DNA from: Byssothecium circinans
Taxonomy: Eukaryota; Ascomycota; Dothideomycetes; Pleosporales; Massarinaceae
Assembly: GCA_010015675.1 (NCBI GenBank)
Contig: ML976991.1
Coordinates: 685,352-749,351 of the forward strand
DNA: 64,000 nucleotides
Direction of reading: 5' to 3'
Shown here in pieces: positions 1 through 12,977 of the stretch (within the stretch, counting starts at the first letter, position 1; the number at the start of each line of letters is the position of its first letter). The position numbers were made by a program, and so were the translations under genes. The notes beneath the pieces were generated by a model, which worked only from the letters and a program-made list of their open reading frames with translations, was not told the DNA's origin and ran no database searches.

Positions 1-138
1 AATGCACGTTTGCTGAACATTGAAAACCTTCAATTCGACGACATATACGACACTCCTTGAAATATCCACGACGGAGCGAAACTTCCACTGCCCCGCTTCT
101 TGTTCTAGGCCGAGATCGGTCAATTAAGTTACGCCGCG

Positions 139-1764
139 ATGAGTGACTCGGATAAAGATTTCTTGGCGCCTGGTGCTGGAGATGCTAAGAGCGGCGGCGA
201 GGAAGAGATGGAAGCTCAGTTAGAAGAGGTGAATCCTATCGCCGAGGGCAAGTTAGTCCGGAAGCTCGACCTTCACCTTATACCAGTGGTCATGCTGCTC
301 TATTTACTAAGCTTCCTTGATCGGTAAGTTTAAACTCAACACCACTACGCCCGGCTTGCTTTTCACTTGACTCGTCATCTTCATCGTACCGTGCTAATGT
401 ACTTCCTAGTGTTAACATCGGGAATGCCCGACTCTATGGACTTGAAGCGGACCTGGGTCTGAACGCCCAGCAATGGCAGGTCGCCGTATCCATCCTCTTC
501 GTCACATACATCCTCTCCGAAGTCCCTTCCAATCTAGTTCTCAAGAAGCTTCGCCCGTCTCGCTGGATAGCCTTTATCACCATAGCATGGGGTATCGTCG
601 CGACTCTTACCGGCGTGGTCCAGAATTACGCAGGACTTGTGGCTTGCCGTCTCCTACTTGGTGCTGTCGAAGGTGGCCTCTTCCCTGGAATGGCCATCTA
701 CCTCACGTTCTTCTACACCAAGCGTGAATTGGCCCTTCGGATCGGGTATCTGTTTGTGAGTGCGGCGTTGGCAGGTGCATGTGGCGGACTTCTTGCTTTT
801 GCAATAGGACACATGGATGGAGTAGCCGGAGAGCGTGGATGGCGATGGATATTGATCCTTGAGGGTATCCCTACCTGCATCCTTGGTGTTGCGACGATCT
901 GGATCTTACCCGATAATCCCGTGCATGCATACTTTCTTTCCTCGAAGGAAAAGACACTCGCGGCATCCCGCTTGACACGTCAAACCGGCTATACCGCCAA
1001 AGCCGCCGAGTTCCATTGGGAAGATGTGAGGAAATGCGTCAGAGATTGGAAAGTATGGGCATTCTCCTTCGCTCAATTCGGTGCCGATACGATGCTGTAC
1101 GGCTACTCGACTTTCCTGCCCACCATCATCAAGGGTATCCAACCCAAGGCATCTTCTGCTTTAATACAGGTCTACACTATTCCGTGTTACGCATTGGGAG
1201 CGATTACATACTTGATCATTGCGCGGTTATCAGATCACCAACAAAAGCGTGGACTTTACGCGGTGGTGTTTGGCCTTGTCAGCATCGTCGGGTATGCGAT
1301 GTTGATGAGCGATACCAGCTCCGGAGTTCACTTTGCGGGCTGTTTCTTCGTAGCTATGGGCCTATATGTCACTGTTGGCTTGCCGCTTGCGTGGTTACCA
1401 ACCAATAGCCCTCGCTACGGGAAGAGGACAACAGCTACAGGGCTGCAGCTCACTATCGGTAACTGTGCTGGGATAATGAGCTCCTTCGTAAGTCCAAGCG
1501 CTCTAGTTCTTCGTCGTGCTTTGTTTGCTAACGTTGTGGTAGTTGTACCCAAGCAAGGAGGGTCCTCGCTATATCAGAGGCCATGCTGTTAGTTTAGCAA
1601 TGGGTGCTTTCGCTAGCTTGGTGTATGCGTTTATGTGGTGGCACTTTTCTATGGTCAACGCGAGACGGGCTCGGGGCGAAGAGGATCATAAGATTGAGGG
1701 TATGTCGGAAGAAGAGATTGCGGAGTTGGGAGATGATAGTCCACGGTTTGTGTATACTATCTGA
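139..1764 (+). CDS. MFS transporter, allantoate permease (Dal5-like) family
   Basis: Three exons (139-323, 410-1487, 1543-1764) give 494 residues. The frames join cleanly at GTAAGT..CTAG and GTAAGT..GTAG introns. The protein has a charged cytosolic N-terminus of about 40 residues, then many hydrophobic segments typical of a 12-helix major facilitator. The family signature FLDRVNIGNARLYGLE lies at residues 59-74, and a RLLLGAVEGGLFPG motif follows after helix 3-4. This family (anion:cation symporters) imports allantoate, nicotinate, pantothenate, biotin or similar carboxylates across the plasma membrane. The actual substrate cannot be read from sequence. The first ATG is used because it sits just ahead of the conserved N-terminal region. 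No partner gene lies next to it; the neighbouring glucanosyltransferase gene is convergent. Confidence 0.9.
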
Positions 1765-2985
1765 GCGGGCTCAAGGGAAGGATATTATGTACCCCGGAAG
1801 GAGAGAAAGTACCTCTCCTGCGCCTGCTCTTCTGGGACACATTACAAACCGAGTCACGTAATTATAACTGTCCTTCTTCTACTCGAACCATTCATTGTCC
1901 ATGTCGAAACCCCGACTCACATTCTATCCTACCCTTCCTTGTGTCTTTCACCGGAGATCTTTTCCCCACTTATCCACTTACCGACGCTCTATCAACAACC
2001 ATCATCTACTAATCACGCATGTACGATTGCAAAACCTGCCTGTCTTTGTGCAGTTTAATACTCCCAGGATCCTTGAAGAAGTCCAGCTTCCAATTCAGCA
2101 ATGACTCGCTTCCCTGTATACAAAGCCTATTCCTCGAAGCTTTCGCTTTCAGAAAAATCCGCCTTGGAGAAAACATGCCAGTACCAAATTACCACATATT
2201 ACGAGCGACATCCTACTAAACCTCTCCTATCTTCAACTACTCCAGGAAAACCTCACCCATACATAACGATACACTACGTCTAAAACCCCTCGACCGGACG
2301 GATTCTTACCATAAGACAGTCCCCCCTCAAACCCTACATAGCCCTTCGTCTCCCTCTGATCCCATCCTCCGTCCAGCTTCCTAAGCCTACTTTACTCCGG
2401 TTATCACTTACGACATCACGCCATATCCGATGCGATAACCGACCTCACGTTCCCTTGCATCCCCGATCCGCGCATCATCACCAACAGCGAAATCTACCGA
2501 GACAGCGACCACGTCTCTCTCACGCGAAGAAGCCCCACTTTCCGAAGTTAGATTGCTCACTCCATGCGCGTAAGCCCCGAGTCTGTGGAATCTCACCACC
2601 GAGGTGAAGTCCGTGAGGCGCAGCGAAGCACACTTAACACACAGAAAGAAAGCCACACGATTCGTACTCGGTTCACCGAACAGGAAAGAAGTTGTGCTGA
2701 GGTAGGTTTTTGTGTAGTGGCAAGGAAAGAATCGATTCAATACATTTTCAGTGTACAGCGGTCTACCGCCCATGTACAGTGAAAGACTAAAACCCCCCCA
2801 AGGTGAAAAAGGAAAGAATGCATATACACACACGTCCGCTGCTCTAATACCTAAAGCTCCCAAAAGGGCTGAAATGGCTCCCATGCTGGCTGGCTGGCTC
2901 GCTCGCTATGCTATGCAGTGCTATGCAAAAAGTTACATGCAGTGCATCTAATCCCCCTTCTCGTTAAACCAACCATCTCAAACGC
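1765..2985. other. Convergent intergenic region, 1.2 kb
   Basis: This lies between the 3' ends of the MFS gene and the glucanosyltransferase gene. The longest open frame (2408-2884, minus strand, 158 codons) has no recognisable domain, no splice partners and lies in the 3'-flank position. I see no gene, repeat or RNA here. Confidence 0.6.
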
Positions 2986-4698
2986 TTACAACAAGATCAT
3001 CGCGAAGCCAGAGGCCATGGCGCCGAGCAGGTAGAGACCGACGCCAAAGAAACCAACCGTCACATGGGAGACGGACAGGTCTGAAGCGGCAGCCTTGGAG
3101 CCAGAAGTGGAAGAAGCACGTCCAGCGGCGGCAGCGACAGTGCCCGTTCCCTCCTTGCCGGCCTGGGACATGAGCGTAGCGCAGTTGCCAGTAGCAGAAG
3201 CAACGTTAGCTTTGAGAGTCGCAGAGCCCTTGAATGAACAAGAGTCGGCCTTCTTGCCAGTACCTTCGTAGTAGGCATTCATGACAAAGTTGAGCTGGTC
3301 CTTGGAGCTGCACATGCCGTACGCACCGTAAGCACCAGAGGTAAGGTTGCGGTTGATACCGGCACAGTACTTTCCACTGCTAGCGCCGCAGACAGTGCCG
3401 AAAAGAGTGCCGTAGTCCTTCTCGGCGACCTTGTCACCAACAGCACAAGCAACTGAGCTGGACATGCAGGAACAAAGGTTGGCATTGACGGACGGGGGCA
3501 GAGGAGTGGCAGCTGCCTGCCATGCAGTACCGGTGGACGGACAGGCGGCAGCCTTCGTATTGGAGGGAGAGAAGGAGTTCATGTTGACACCGGTGGGGGT
3601 GGCCTTGGCGATCTCCTTGGACAGATTGTCAAAATCTTCGTTGGTAGAGACCTTGTTGCCTTCAACAGTGACGAGACCTGCAGTTGTCAGAATCATTGGC
3701 AGGCATGTAACGATGGACGAACATACCGAACTGATTAGCCTCCTCAAAGTACATGTAGACAATACCACCAGACCATACACCAGTCATTTCATCGCCATAG
3801 AGAGTGCCGACCTCTGTGAACAGACGCGGGCGGGGCGTGTTGCAACCGTACTCGGCGAAGAAGACAGGCACGTCGTATTTCTCAAATTCCTTGGTACGAA
3901 CATCGAAGCCGGCCTCCTTGAAGGAGGACTTTCCGCACCACGAGTAGATGTTGTAGCCCCAAAAGTCGATGGCTTCCTCGCGGCTGCCGCAGTCAAAGAA
4001 GCTGGACAAATCAGCGCGGATTTCGGCGTCGTCGTTGGTAGCATAGCCGACACCGATCGGACGGTGGCCCTGGGCCTTGATGTAAGCCTTGGAGTCACGC
4101 ACGGCGGCCTTGACATAGGCGCTGGCCATGGTGTTGTTCTTCTGGTTCGAGACCTCGTTACCGGCGAAGAAGCCAAGCGTGTTGGTGTAGTTAGCCATGG
4201 CATCGATGACCTTGGTGTAGCGCTCGAAGAGGGGCACATTCCACTGGGGCTCGTCACGGTTAATGGATGTGGCAGGCTCCGACAGATCGGCCACGACGTA
4301 GATGCCGGCGTCGGCGAGCTGCTTCATGCAGTCATCGTGGTTGCGGGCGGGGTCCAGAGCGTACACACGAATGGTGTTGGTCCGCAGCTTGACGAGCTGT
4401 TCGATGTCGCGCTTGCAGATGGCCGGATCTGTCAGTGGGTCGATGTACTTGTTGCTGTCGGCGCTGCCCGTGGCATTGCCAGAAATGGCACCAAGCTCCT
4501 GCTGATATGCCACGCCCCGCATAAAACTAGGCATCGGTCAGTTAAGCTTCTCGCCTTGATGGAGGCCTGGAGCACGCACAACTGGGTGCCATTGGACTTG
4601 TAGAAGAACTTGTTGCCCTTGATAACGATGGGGTCAACGTCGGCGAGGGCAGACGAGGCGAAGAGGGCCGTCGCGGCAGCGGCCACGGAGAACTTCAT
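2986..4698 (-). CDS. GPI-anchored 1,3-beta-glucanosyltransferase (GH72 + CBM43/X8), Gel/Gas family
   Basis: Exons on the minus strand are 4698-4580, 4526-3727 and 3677-2986 (537 residues). The first join restores the GH72 N-terminal signature [10 protein letters not shown]. There is a signal peptide (residues 1-19, ending SSALA). The GH72 domain carries the acid/base Glu164 in GNEVSN and the nucleophile Glu265 in FAEYGCN. After it comes a cysteine-rich X8/CBM43 module (LCSCM..SVAC..), then a Ser/Ala-rich stretch and a hydrophobic C-terminal tail expected to be replaced by a GPI anchor. Such enzymes cut a beta-1,3-glucan chain and rejoin it to another, elongating and branching wall glucan outside the plasma membrane. 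Presence of the X8 module matches the Gas1/Gel4 subtype rather than Gel1. It diverges from FKS1, which makes the substrate chains. Confidence 0.95.
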
Positions 4699-6987
4699 AA
4701 TGATGTGATGCTAGTATGTTAGATGTAGTTCCTGCCAGAGAAAGTACAAGAATAGCGGCAGAGCACCGGCGGTCTTGGGAGAGCTTGTGTGTGGGGTTGA
4801 CGAGCTCGGCGCGGGTGAGGAGCAAACGCCCTGGGAACGTGAAGAAGGTGCGAGGGTCGGGAAAGAGCGGTGCTCGGAGAGAGCTTAAGGAAGGCCAAGG
4901 CGCGCGATTAAAGGTATGGTATTATGGAGAGAGAGAGAGACGAGAATAATTGGAAGAGGGCAAGAAACGGGTGCGAAGCAACCTGAGTGAAAGAGCGTAT
5001 GGAGCCGGTGGGTGCAAGTTCAGGGAGCGAAGGGCCAAACGTCTCGTCTTCTCGTTCAGGGGGGCGATCCGAAACGCGTTAGCACGGCCACAGTCCGACG
5101 ACCGTTGACGCCAATTCACGGCCTTCACGTCTTCCTGTTCGCTGCGCACTTGGGGGTTTGCAGGCTAACGCAGGTACTGGCCAGCGGACGCGCGGCAGCA
5201 AAATTCACGACATGCGCCGGCCCACCGTCCGACAAGACGGACAGTGGTGCTATTAAGCATCGCCTCCAATGAAGAGGTGGCGAGACGTGATGTTTGACAC
5301 ATCTCTGGAGGGTGGATCGCTGCGACAAGCTACAGTTACAACTTTTGTACGGCGACAAGGCGACAATGCGGGTAGGGTCAGGACAGTACAGTATCACAAA
5401 GCCGCTGACCGCACAGCATGGTGGAGAGGTCAGCGTCGGTTTTCTACATTTCAAATCTCACCACGGTCCGCTCGTGGTCCGGCTTGATTCCTAAGGCAAG
5501 GCCGGAGGATCCGGTCTGCCACCGTCGGGGTCTGGAGTAGCCAGTGGCAGCGCACTGAGTGGCGTGGTGTGGGGAATAGATGGCGAAACAGGGAAGGCTA
5601 TCAATGCCTAGGGGCGCAAGCAAATTTGACTATCCGTCGCTATCGACTCTTCTCTTGAGACTTTGCGACTTTGAGACTTGAGCGACCGTTGACGGCGGCG
5701 CCACCAAATGTCTTGATACGCCATCTGCGATCAGTGCGATGCTATCGATAGGCCGGCCGCAGAAGCTGCAGGTGGCAGGGGCGGGCAGAGGGAGAAACTT
5801 GAAAGAGAGATAGGTAGAGAGTGGGCACGTCCAATCTCACGACGGGGCGAATGATTATTTCCGGGCACGCCAGCGCTGATTGCAGTTTGATCGCCGCGGG
5901 CCTTTTCGCCGTCATCTCGCTCGTCATCCGACCGTCGAGTGCCCGATCATGTCCTCGTTCGCTCGGTGGCAAATTCCAAAGCAGCGAAAATCTACAGTAC
6001 ATCACCACTAGGAGAGGTAGACTACTGCGTGAACTCGGCTGTGCAAAAATAGCATGCTTCAGTAAATTATTGGAAGTTGCAGCGCGTGCCGGGACGGGGC
6101 AGGAATGCGCCTTCCGCCTCGACAACATGGACAGCAACACTGTAATCGACTCTGATAGTGAATTCGACAATGATGGCACGATCCATCATCGAAATACCAT
6201 CCACCACCAACCACTTCGTCGCCGTGAGCCAGTCTTAAATTTAATTATTGCCTGCCGGGATGGCTGGCCTCTCCTGTATGGATATGGCTGCTTAGGCCTT
6301 GGCACAGCCGATTCCCCCTGAGCAGAGCAGCGCCCCCCCGTTAAAGTTGGCCGTGCCCCATCGTGTGCATTCTTTTCCCACTGTCGCTCACTCCCAGCCC
6401 CTCCACACCAGAGAGCCGCTGTTTCCTTTCTTTCCGTCTGTCGTTTGTCTCCGCGCGTGAACAACGAGGTGCCAGTGCCAGTGCCATTCTTCGTCTTCCC
6501 CGCTCCGTCGGAGAGCCGCAGAAGAACGAGAGGGAGAAGCCCAGCCAAACCGCAGCTGCCGCGCCCCGTCACCAGTTGGCAAAGCAGCCGCACGCCTCAG
6601 CTCTCCCCTCCCGCTCCCTCGTCGACACCCACCCAACGAGCAGGCACGAGCGGCGTCGTCTGCACAAGTCTACCGCGGCCGCAGACCAGAACTGCCCGTA
6701 AACAAGCCGTTTCACCTTTTCGCTCGCCAAATTCCTCGCGTCAACACCACACTCGTTCTCCCACACTCGCCGCCTGCCCACCGCAGCATCCATCTACCTT
6801 ACAACTACCTAATACCGATTCCCGCTGCTCCAATTTAATCATACCGGTTGCTCCTAATGCCCATTGTTTGAGGTACGCTCTGTCCGACTGCGCTTGTTTC
6901 AGCCTCATCCCTGTGCGCTGTCCACCCCTAGAGCCTGTATTGACAGCCCGCGACAGCTTCTACATCGCACTTTAATTGCTGCCCCCA
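4699..6987. promoter_or_regulatory. 2.3-kb divergent region between glucanosyltransferase and FKS1
   Basis: The region holds the 5' flanks of both cell-wall genes. A (GA)n tract lies at about 4925-4940. Pyrimidine-rich sequence from about 6360 up to the FKS1 start looks like a long leader. It contains at least one tiny upstream frame, ATG at 6857 followed by three codons and TGA. No open frame here resembles a protein. The length is unusual for this window and suggests complex control or long 5' UTRs; that is inference. Confidence 0.55.
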
Positions 6988-9900
6988 ATGTCTGGACATC
7001 CGCAGCCCCAACAGGGCCACTACGACGACGGCTACGGCCAACAGGGCCAGCCGCAGGGCCAGGACGCCTACTACCACGATGACGGGTACGGCCATTACCA
7101 GGACGACCAGCGTGGTGGCTACAATGACCAGCACGCCGATGCGTACTACGATGAATCGTGCGTCTCTCCAGCCCCTCGTGCAATATGCAATGCTGACGAT
7201 CCACAGAGCCTATTACGACGGCCAGCAGGGCCAGTATCAACAGAACGGCTACTATGACGATCGCGGCCAGCAGGGTTACCAAGACGAGTATTACAACGAC
7301 CAGTATTACGACCAAGGAGGAGCTCAAGGCGGCTATCAGGATGGGTACGTGCCTGTTTCATACATATTCTGGCTGAATCGTGTAAGAGTGGTATACTAAC
7401 GCGAGGGTAGCAGGCCGAGACGCCGTGGCCACGACTCCGAAGAAGACTCGGAGACCTTCAGCGACTTCACCATGCGCTCCGACATGGCTCGTGCCACCGA
7501 CATGGACTACTATGGCCGCGGTGACGAGCGCTACAACAGCTATGGCGATGGAATGGGTCGTGGGTACCGCCCTCCTTCGTCGCAAGTCTCCTACGGCGGC
7601 AACCGCTCCTCCGGCGCCTCAACACCCATCTACGGCATGGACTACACAAACGCCCTTCCTGCTGGGCAGCGCTCACGAGAGCCGTATCCTGCGTGGACTT
7701 CCGAGGCCCAGATCCCTTGCACCAAGGAGGAGATCGAGGACATCTTCTTGGAGCTCACTGCCAAGTTTGGCTTCCAACGGGATAGCATGAGGAACATGTA
7801 CGACCATTTCATGACCCTCCTCGATTCCCGAGCCTCCCGCATGGCGCCGAACCAAGCCCTCCTGTCTCTGCACGCCGATTACATCGGCGGTGAGAATGCC
7901 AACTACCGCCGTTGGTATTTCGCTGCGCACCTCGACCTGGATGATGCCGTTGGCTTTTCCAACATGCAACTCGGCAAGGCGAACCGGAGAACACGCAAGG
8001 CTCGCAAGGCTGCTAAGAAGAAGGCTGGTGACGCTGGCAACGAAGAGGAGACGCTAGATGCCTACGAGGGCGACAACAGTCTGGAAGCCGCAGAGTACCG
8101 CTGGAAGACCCGCATGAATCGCATGTCGCAGCAAGATCGGGTGCGACAGCTCGCTCTTTACCTTCTATGTTGGGGCGAGGCCAATCAGGTCCGTTTCATG
8201 CCGGAATTGCTTTGCTTTATCTTCAAGTGCGCCGACGACTGGCTCAACTCTCCCGCCGGTCAAGCACCGGGCGAGCCGGTCGAGGAGTTCACCTACCTCA
8301 ACCAGGTCATCACCCCGCTCTACCAGTTTTGTCGTGACCAAGGTTATGAGATCGTGGACGGAAAGTACGTCCGTCGTGAGCGAGACCATGCCCAGATCAT
8401 CGGTTACGATGACATCAACCAGCTTTTCTGGTACCCCGAGGGCTTGGAGCGCATCGTTATGGAGGATAAGAGCCGCATTGTCGATTTGCCTCCAGCCGAG
8501 CGATACGCCAAGCTCAAGGAAGTAGTGTGGAAGAAGGTATTCTTCAAGACATACTACGAGCGCCGGTCGTGGTTCCACATGGTTGTCAACTTCAACCGCA
8601 TCTGGGTCATTCATTTGACGACTTTTTGGATGTACACCGCCTACAACTCCAAACCTGTTTTCACCAAGGGTTACGAGCAACAGCTCGACCAGCAACCACC
8701 AGCGGCCGCCATTCTTTCCGCTGTTGGACTTGGTGGAGCTCTCGCCTCCTTCATCCAGATTTTTGCCACGATCGCCGAATGGGCCTATGTCCCTCGTAAG
8801 TGGGCCGGTGCTCAGCATTTGACAAAGCGTCTTCTTTTTCTGCTTCTGGTCTTCGCCGTCAATGTAGGGCCTGCGGTTTACATTTTTGGTATCGCCAAAG
8901 ATCAGAACGACTTGATCCCCAAGATTCTTGGCATCGTTCAGTTCATCATCGCTTTGATCACATTCATCTTCTTCTCCGTCATGCCTTTGGGTGGCCTCTT
9001 CGGAAGTTACTTGACGCGCAATTCTCGACAATACGTGGCCAGCCAGACGTTCACTGCCAGCTACCCGCGTCTCAGAGGCAACGAAATGTGGATGTCTTAC
9101 GGTCTCTGGGTCCTGGTCTTCACTGCAAAGCTGTCAGAATCATACTTCTTCCTGACGCTTTCCATCAAGGATCCGATTCGTATTCTCATCTCCATGAGAA
9201 AGCCGACGTGTATCGGAGATGGACTTCTCAAGACGTACGTCTGCCCACACCAGCCTATGATATTGCTTGGTTTGATGTATTTCACGGATCTCATTCTGTT
9301 CTTCTTGGATACCTACCTTTGGTACATCATTTTGAACATGATGTTTTCCTTCTCGAGATCATTCTACCTGGGTATTTCCATCTGGACTCCCTGGCGAAAC
9401 ATCTTCTCTCGACTGCCAAAGCGTATCTATTCCAAAGTCTTGGCCACAACCGACATGGAGATCAAGTACAAGCCAAAGGTGCTTATATCTCAAATCTGGA
9501 ACGCTATCGTCATATCCATGTACCGCGAGCATCTCCTCGCCATCGACCACGTTCAGAAGCTTCTGTACCACCAAGTTCCGTCTGAACAGGAAGGCAAGCG
9601 CACGCTCCGTGCTCCAACTTTCTTCGTCTCTCAGGAAGACCACTCTTTCAAGACCGAGTTCTTCCCCGCCCAGAGCGAAGCCGAGCGTCGTATCTCGTTC
9701 TTCGCACAGTCGCTGTCCACGCCCATCCCTGAGCCTCTGCCTGTAGACAACATGCCCACTTTCACGGTCATGATTCCTCACTACAGCGAAAAGATCCTAC
9801 TTTCGCTCCGAGAGATCATTCGCGAAGACGAACCCTACTCCCGTGTCACTCTTTTGGAGTATCTCAAACAACTTCATCCTCACGAGTGGGACTGCTTCGT

Positions 9901-12900
9901 TAAGGACACCAAGATCCTCGCAGATGAGACATCGCAGTTCAACGGCGATTCCGAGAAGTCTGAAAAGGACACGGCCAAGAGCAAGATCGACGACCTTCCT
10001 TTCTACTGCATCGGTTTCAAGTCTGCCGCTCCTGAGTACACTCTTCGTACACGTATTTGGGCTTCTCTGCGCTCCCAGACTTTGTACCGTACCATCTCCG
10101 GTTTTATGAACTACAGCCGAGCGATCAAGCTTCTTTACCGCGTCGAGAACCCTGAAGTCGTTCAGATGTTTGGCGGCAACTCGGACAAGCTCGAGCGCGA
10201 ATTGGAACGCATGGCCAGGCGAAAGTACAAGATCTGTGTTTCGATGCAGCGATATGCGAAATTCTCCAAGGAAGAACGCGAGAATACCGAATTCTTGCTC
10301 CGTGCTTACCCGGATCTCCAGATTGCCTACCTAGATGAGGAGCCACCTACCACTGAAGGCGAGGAACCCCGCATCTACTCTGCTCTCATCGATGGCCACT
10401 CCGAGATCATGGACAATGGCATGCGTCGACCAAAGTTCCGTGTGCAGCTCTCCGGTAACCCTATCCTTGGTGACGGCAAATCCGACAACCAGAACCACTG
10501 CATCATCTTCTACCGTGGAGAGTACATCCAGCTCATTGACGCCAATCAAGACAACTACCTGGAAGAGTGTCTCAAGATTCGAAGTGTCCTGGCTGAGTTT
10601 GAGGAGATGACGACTGACAATGTTTCCCCCTACACGCCTGGTCTTCCTAGCGCCAAGTTCAACCCCGTTGCCATTCTCGGAGCTCGTGAATACATCTTCT
10701 CCGAGAACATCGGCATGCTTGGTGACGTCGCTGCTGGCAAGGAACAGACATTCGGTACTATGTTCGCTCGTACGTTGGCTCAGATTGGCGGCAAGCTTCA
10801 TTATGGACATCCTGATTTCCTCAACGGTATCTTCATGACTACACGCGGTGGTGTCTCCAAGGCGCAAAAGGGTCTTCATCTCAACGAGGATATTTACGCC
10901 GGTATGAACGCTCTACTCCGTGGCGGTAGGATAAAGCACTGCGAGTACTACCAGTGTGGTAAGGGTCGTGATCTTGGTTTTGGCTCCATTCTCAACTTCA
11001 CTACTAAGATCGGTACGGGTATGGGCGAGCAAATGCTGTCCCGAGAGTACTACTACCTGGGTACTCAACTGCCCCTCGACCGCTTCCTGTCCTTCTACTA
11101 CGCCCATCCTGGTTTCCACGTCAACAACATGTTCATCATGTTGTCCGTCCAATGCTTCATGTTTGTCCTGCTTAACCTGGGGGCCTTGTCGCACGAGTCC
11201 ATCATCTGTCGTTACAACAAGAACACGCCCAACACTGACCCTCAATGGCCTAACGGCTGCGCGAACCTGGTTCCTGTCTTCGATTGGGTGTCCCGTTGTA
11301 TCGTCTCCATCTTCATCGTCTTCTTCATCGCCTTTGTTCCTCTCGTGGTTCAAGAGTTGACTGAACGTGGTTTCTGGCGGGCCGCCACTCGTCTCGGCAA
11401 GCACTTCTCGTCGGGATCTCCATTCTTCGAGGTCTTCGTCTGCCAGATCTACGCCAATGCCCTTACGACCAACTTGTCCTTTGGTGGTGCGCGTTATATC
11501 GGTACTGGACGTGGCTTCGCTACCGCGCGTATCCCCTTTGGCATTCTATACGCTCGATTCGCTGGTCCGTCCATCTACATTGGAGCTCGGTCCTTGATGA
11601 TGCTGTTATTTGCCACAATGACTGTCTGGGGTCCGTGGTTGATTTACTTCTGGGCATCCCTGATGTCACTGTGCCTGTGCCCGTTCTTCTTCAACCCCCA
11701 CCAGTTTTCTTGGGATGACTTTTTCATCGACTATCGAGAATACCTGCGCTGGCTCTCCCGCGGGAACACGCGTTCCCACAGCGCCTCCTGGATTGGATTT
11801 TGCCGTCTCTCCCGTACCCGTCTTACCGGTTTCAAGCGCAAGGCCCTTGGCGACCCGTCCTCCAAACTCTCTGGCGATATGCCGCGCGCTCGATTCGGCA
11901 ACATCTTCTTTGCTGAGATATTGGGCCCGCTTGTCCTGGTCGCACTCACACTGATCCCTTACCTGTTCATCAACGCTCAGAGTGGTGTCTCGGAGGAAAA
12001 TAACTCAGGCAAGACCATCAAAGCCAGCAACTCGTTGATTCGCGTAGCCCTTGTTGCTTTCGGCCCAGTCGCTGTCAACGCCGCTATCCTCGCAGGTTTC
12101 TTCGCCCTCGCTTGCTGTGCTGGTCCTTTGCTCAGCATGTGCTGCAAGAAATTCGGTGCCGTTTTGGCGGCCATTGCTCATGCTGTGGCCGTGATCATGT
12201 TGCTCGTATTCTTTGTGGCCATGATGTTTTTGGAGAACTTCAGCTTCGTCAAGGCCCTGGCTGGCATGATCGCCGTGACCGCCCTCCAGCGATTCCTGTT
12301 CAAGCTCATCATCTCCTTGGCCTTGACTCGTGAATTCAAGAGCGACACCTCTAACATCGCCTGGTGGACTGGCAAGTGGTATACGATGGGGTGGCACACA
12401 ATTTCCCAGCCCGGCCGTGAGTTCCTCTGCAAGATTTGCGAACTCGGCATGTTCGCCGCCGACTTCATCTTGGGGCACTTCCTTCTTTTCTTCATGCTCC
12501 CCTTGCTGTTGGTACCCTATGCCGACAAGTTCCATTCCGTCATGCTCTTCTGGCTTCGACCCAGGTATGTATATTGCGCCCTTCAATTTGCAACTTCAAC
12601 TAACAAATGTCAGTCGTCAAATTCGACCTCCCATCTACTCTTTGAAGCAAACCAAGCTCCGCAGACGCCGGGTTGTTCGATACGCTATCCTCTACTTCGT
12701 GTTGCTCGTTGTCTTCGTCGCCTTGATCGCCGGACCTATCATTGTGGGCAAGATGGACTTCATGAAGAACATGACCAAGGATTTCTCAATCATGGACCTC
12801 ATGCAGCCCGCCGGGCTCAACAACAACGATACCAAAGCTGTTGTTACCGGTACCTGTGTCAACAATATGACGTGTCCAGGCCCTGGCGGTGACCAACCCG

Positions 12901-12977
12901 CTGAGTCGACAGGAGCCGCGGCACCCACGGCGACTGATGCGGCGCGCATGCTTCGACGCATGTTGGTGGCCTACTAA
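6988..12977 (+). CDS. FKS1: 1,3-beta-glucan synthase catalytic subunit (GT48)
   Basis: Exons 6988-7157, 7207-7344, 7414-12564 and 12614-12977 give 1,940 residues, the usual length for the family. The N-terminal 150 residues are Gln/Gly/Tyr/Asp-rich with repeated YYDD-like units, as in other fungal Fks proteins. Two sets of membrane helices flank the large cytosolic glycosyltransferase region, which uses UDP-glucose to make wall beta-1,3-glucan at the plasma membrane. The echinocandin hot-spot regions are visible: HS1 reads FLTLSIKDP from Phe682, and HS2 reads DWVSRCIV from Asp1393. HS1 keeps the key Phe, Ser and Pro. The C-terminal exon adds the last membrane helix and a Ser/Thr/Pro tail. Splice joins restore DESAYYDG, QDGPRRRG and RPSRQIRPP. 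It diverges from a glucan-remodelling gene. Confidence 0.97.

Noticed and set aside
2408..2884. 158-codon minus-strand open frame between convergent genes
   Set aside because: No domain, no splice context, unlikely composition; lies in a 3' flank.
3431..4603. 390-codon open frame on the plus strand
   Set aside because: It is the antisense shadow of the glucanosyltransferase gene, whose minus-strand frame carries all GH72 motifs.
8165..9031. 288-codon minus-strand open frame inside FKS1
   Set aside because: Antisense shadow of a strongly conserved coding exon; no protein-like features.
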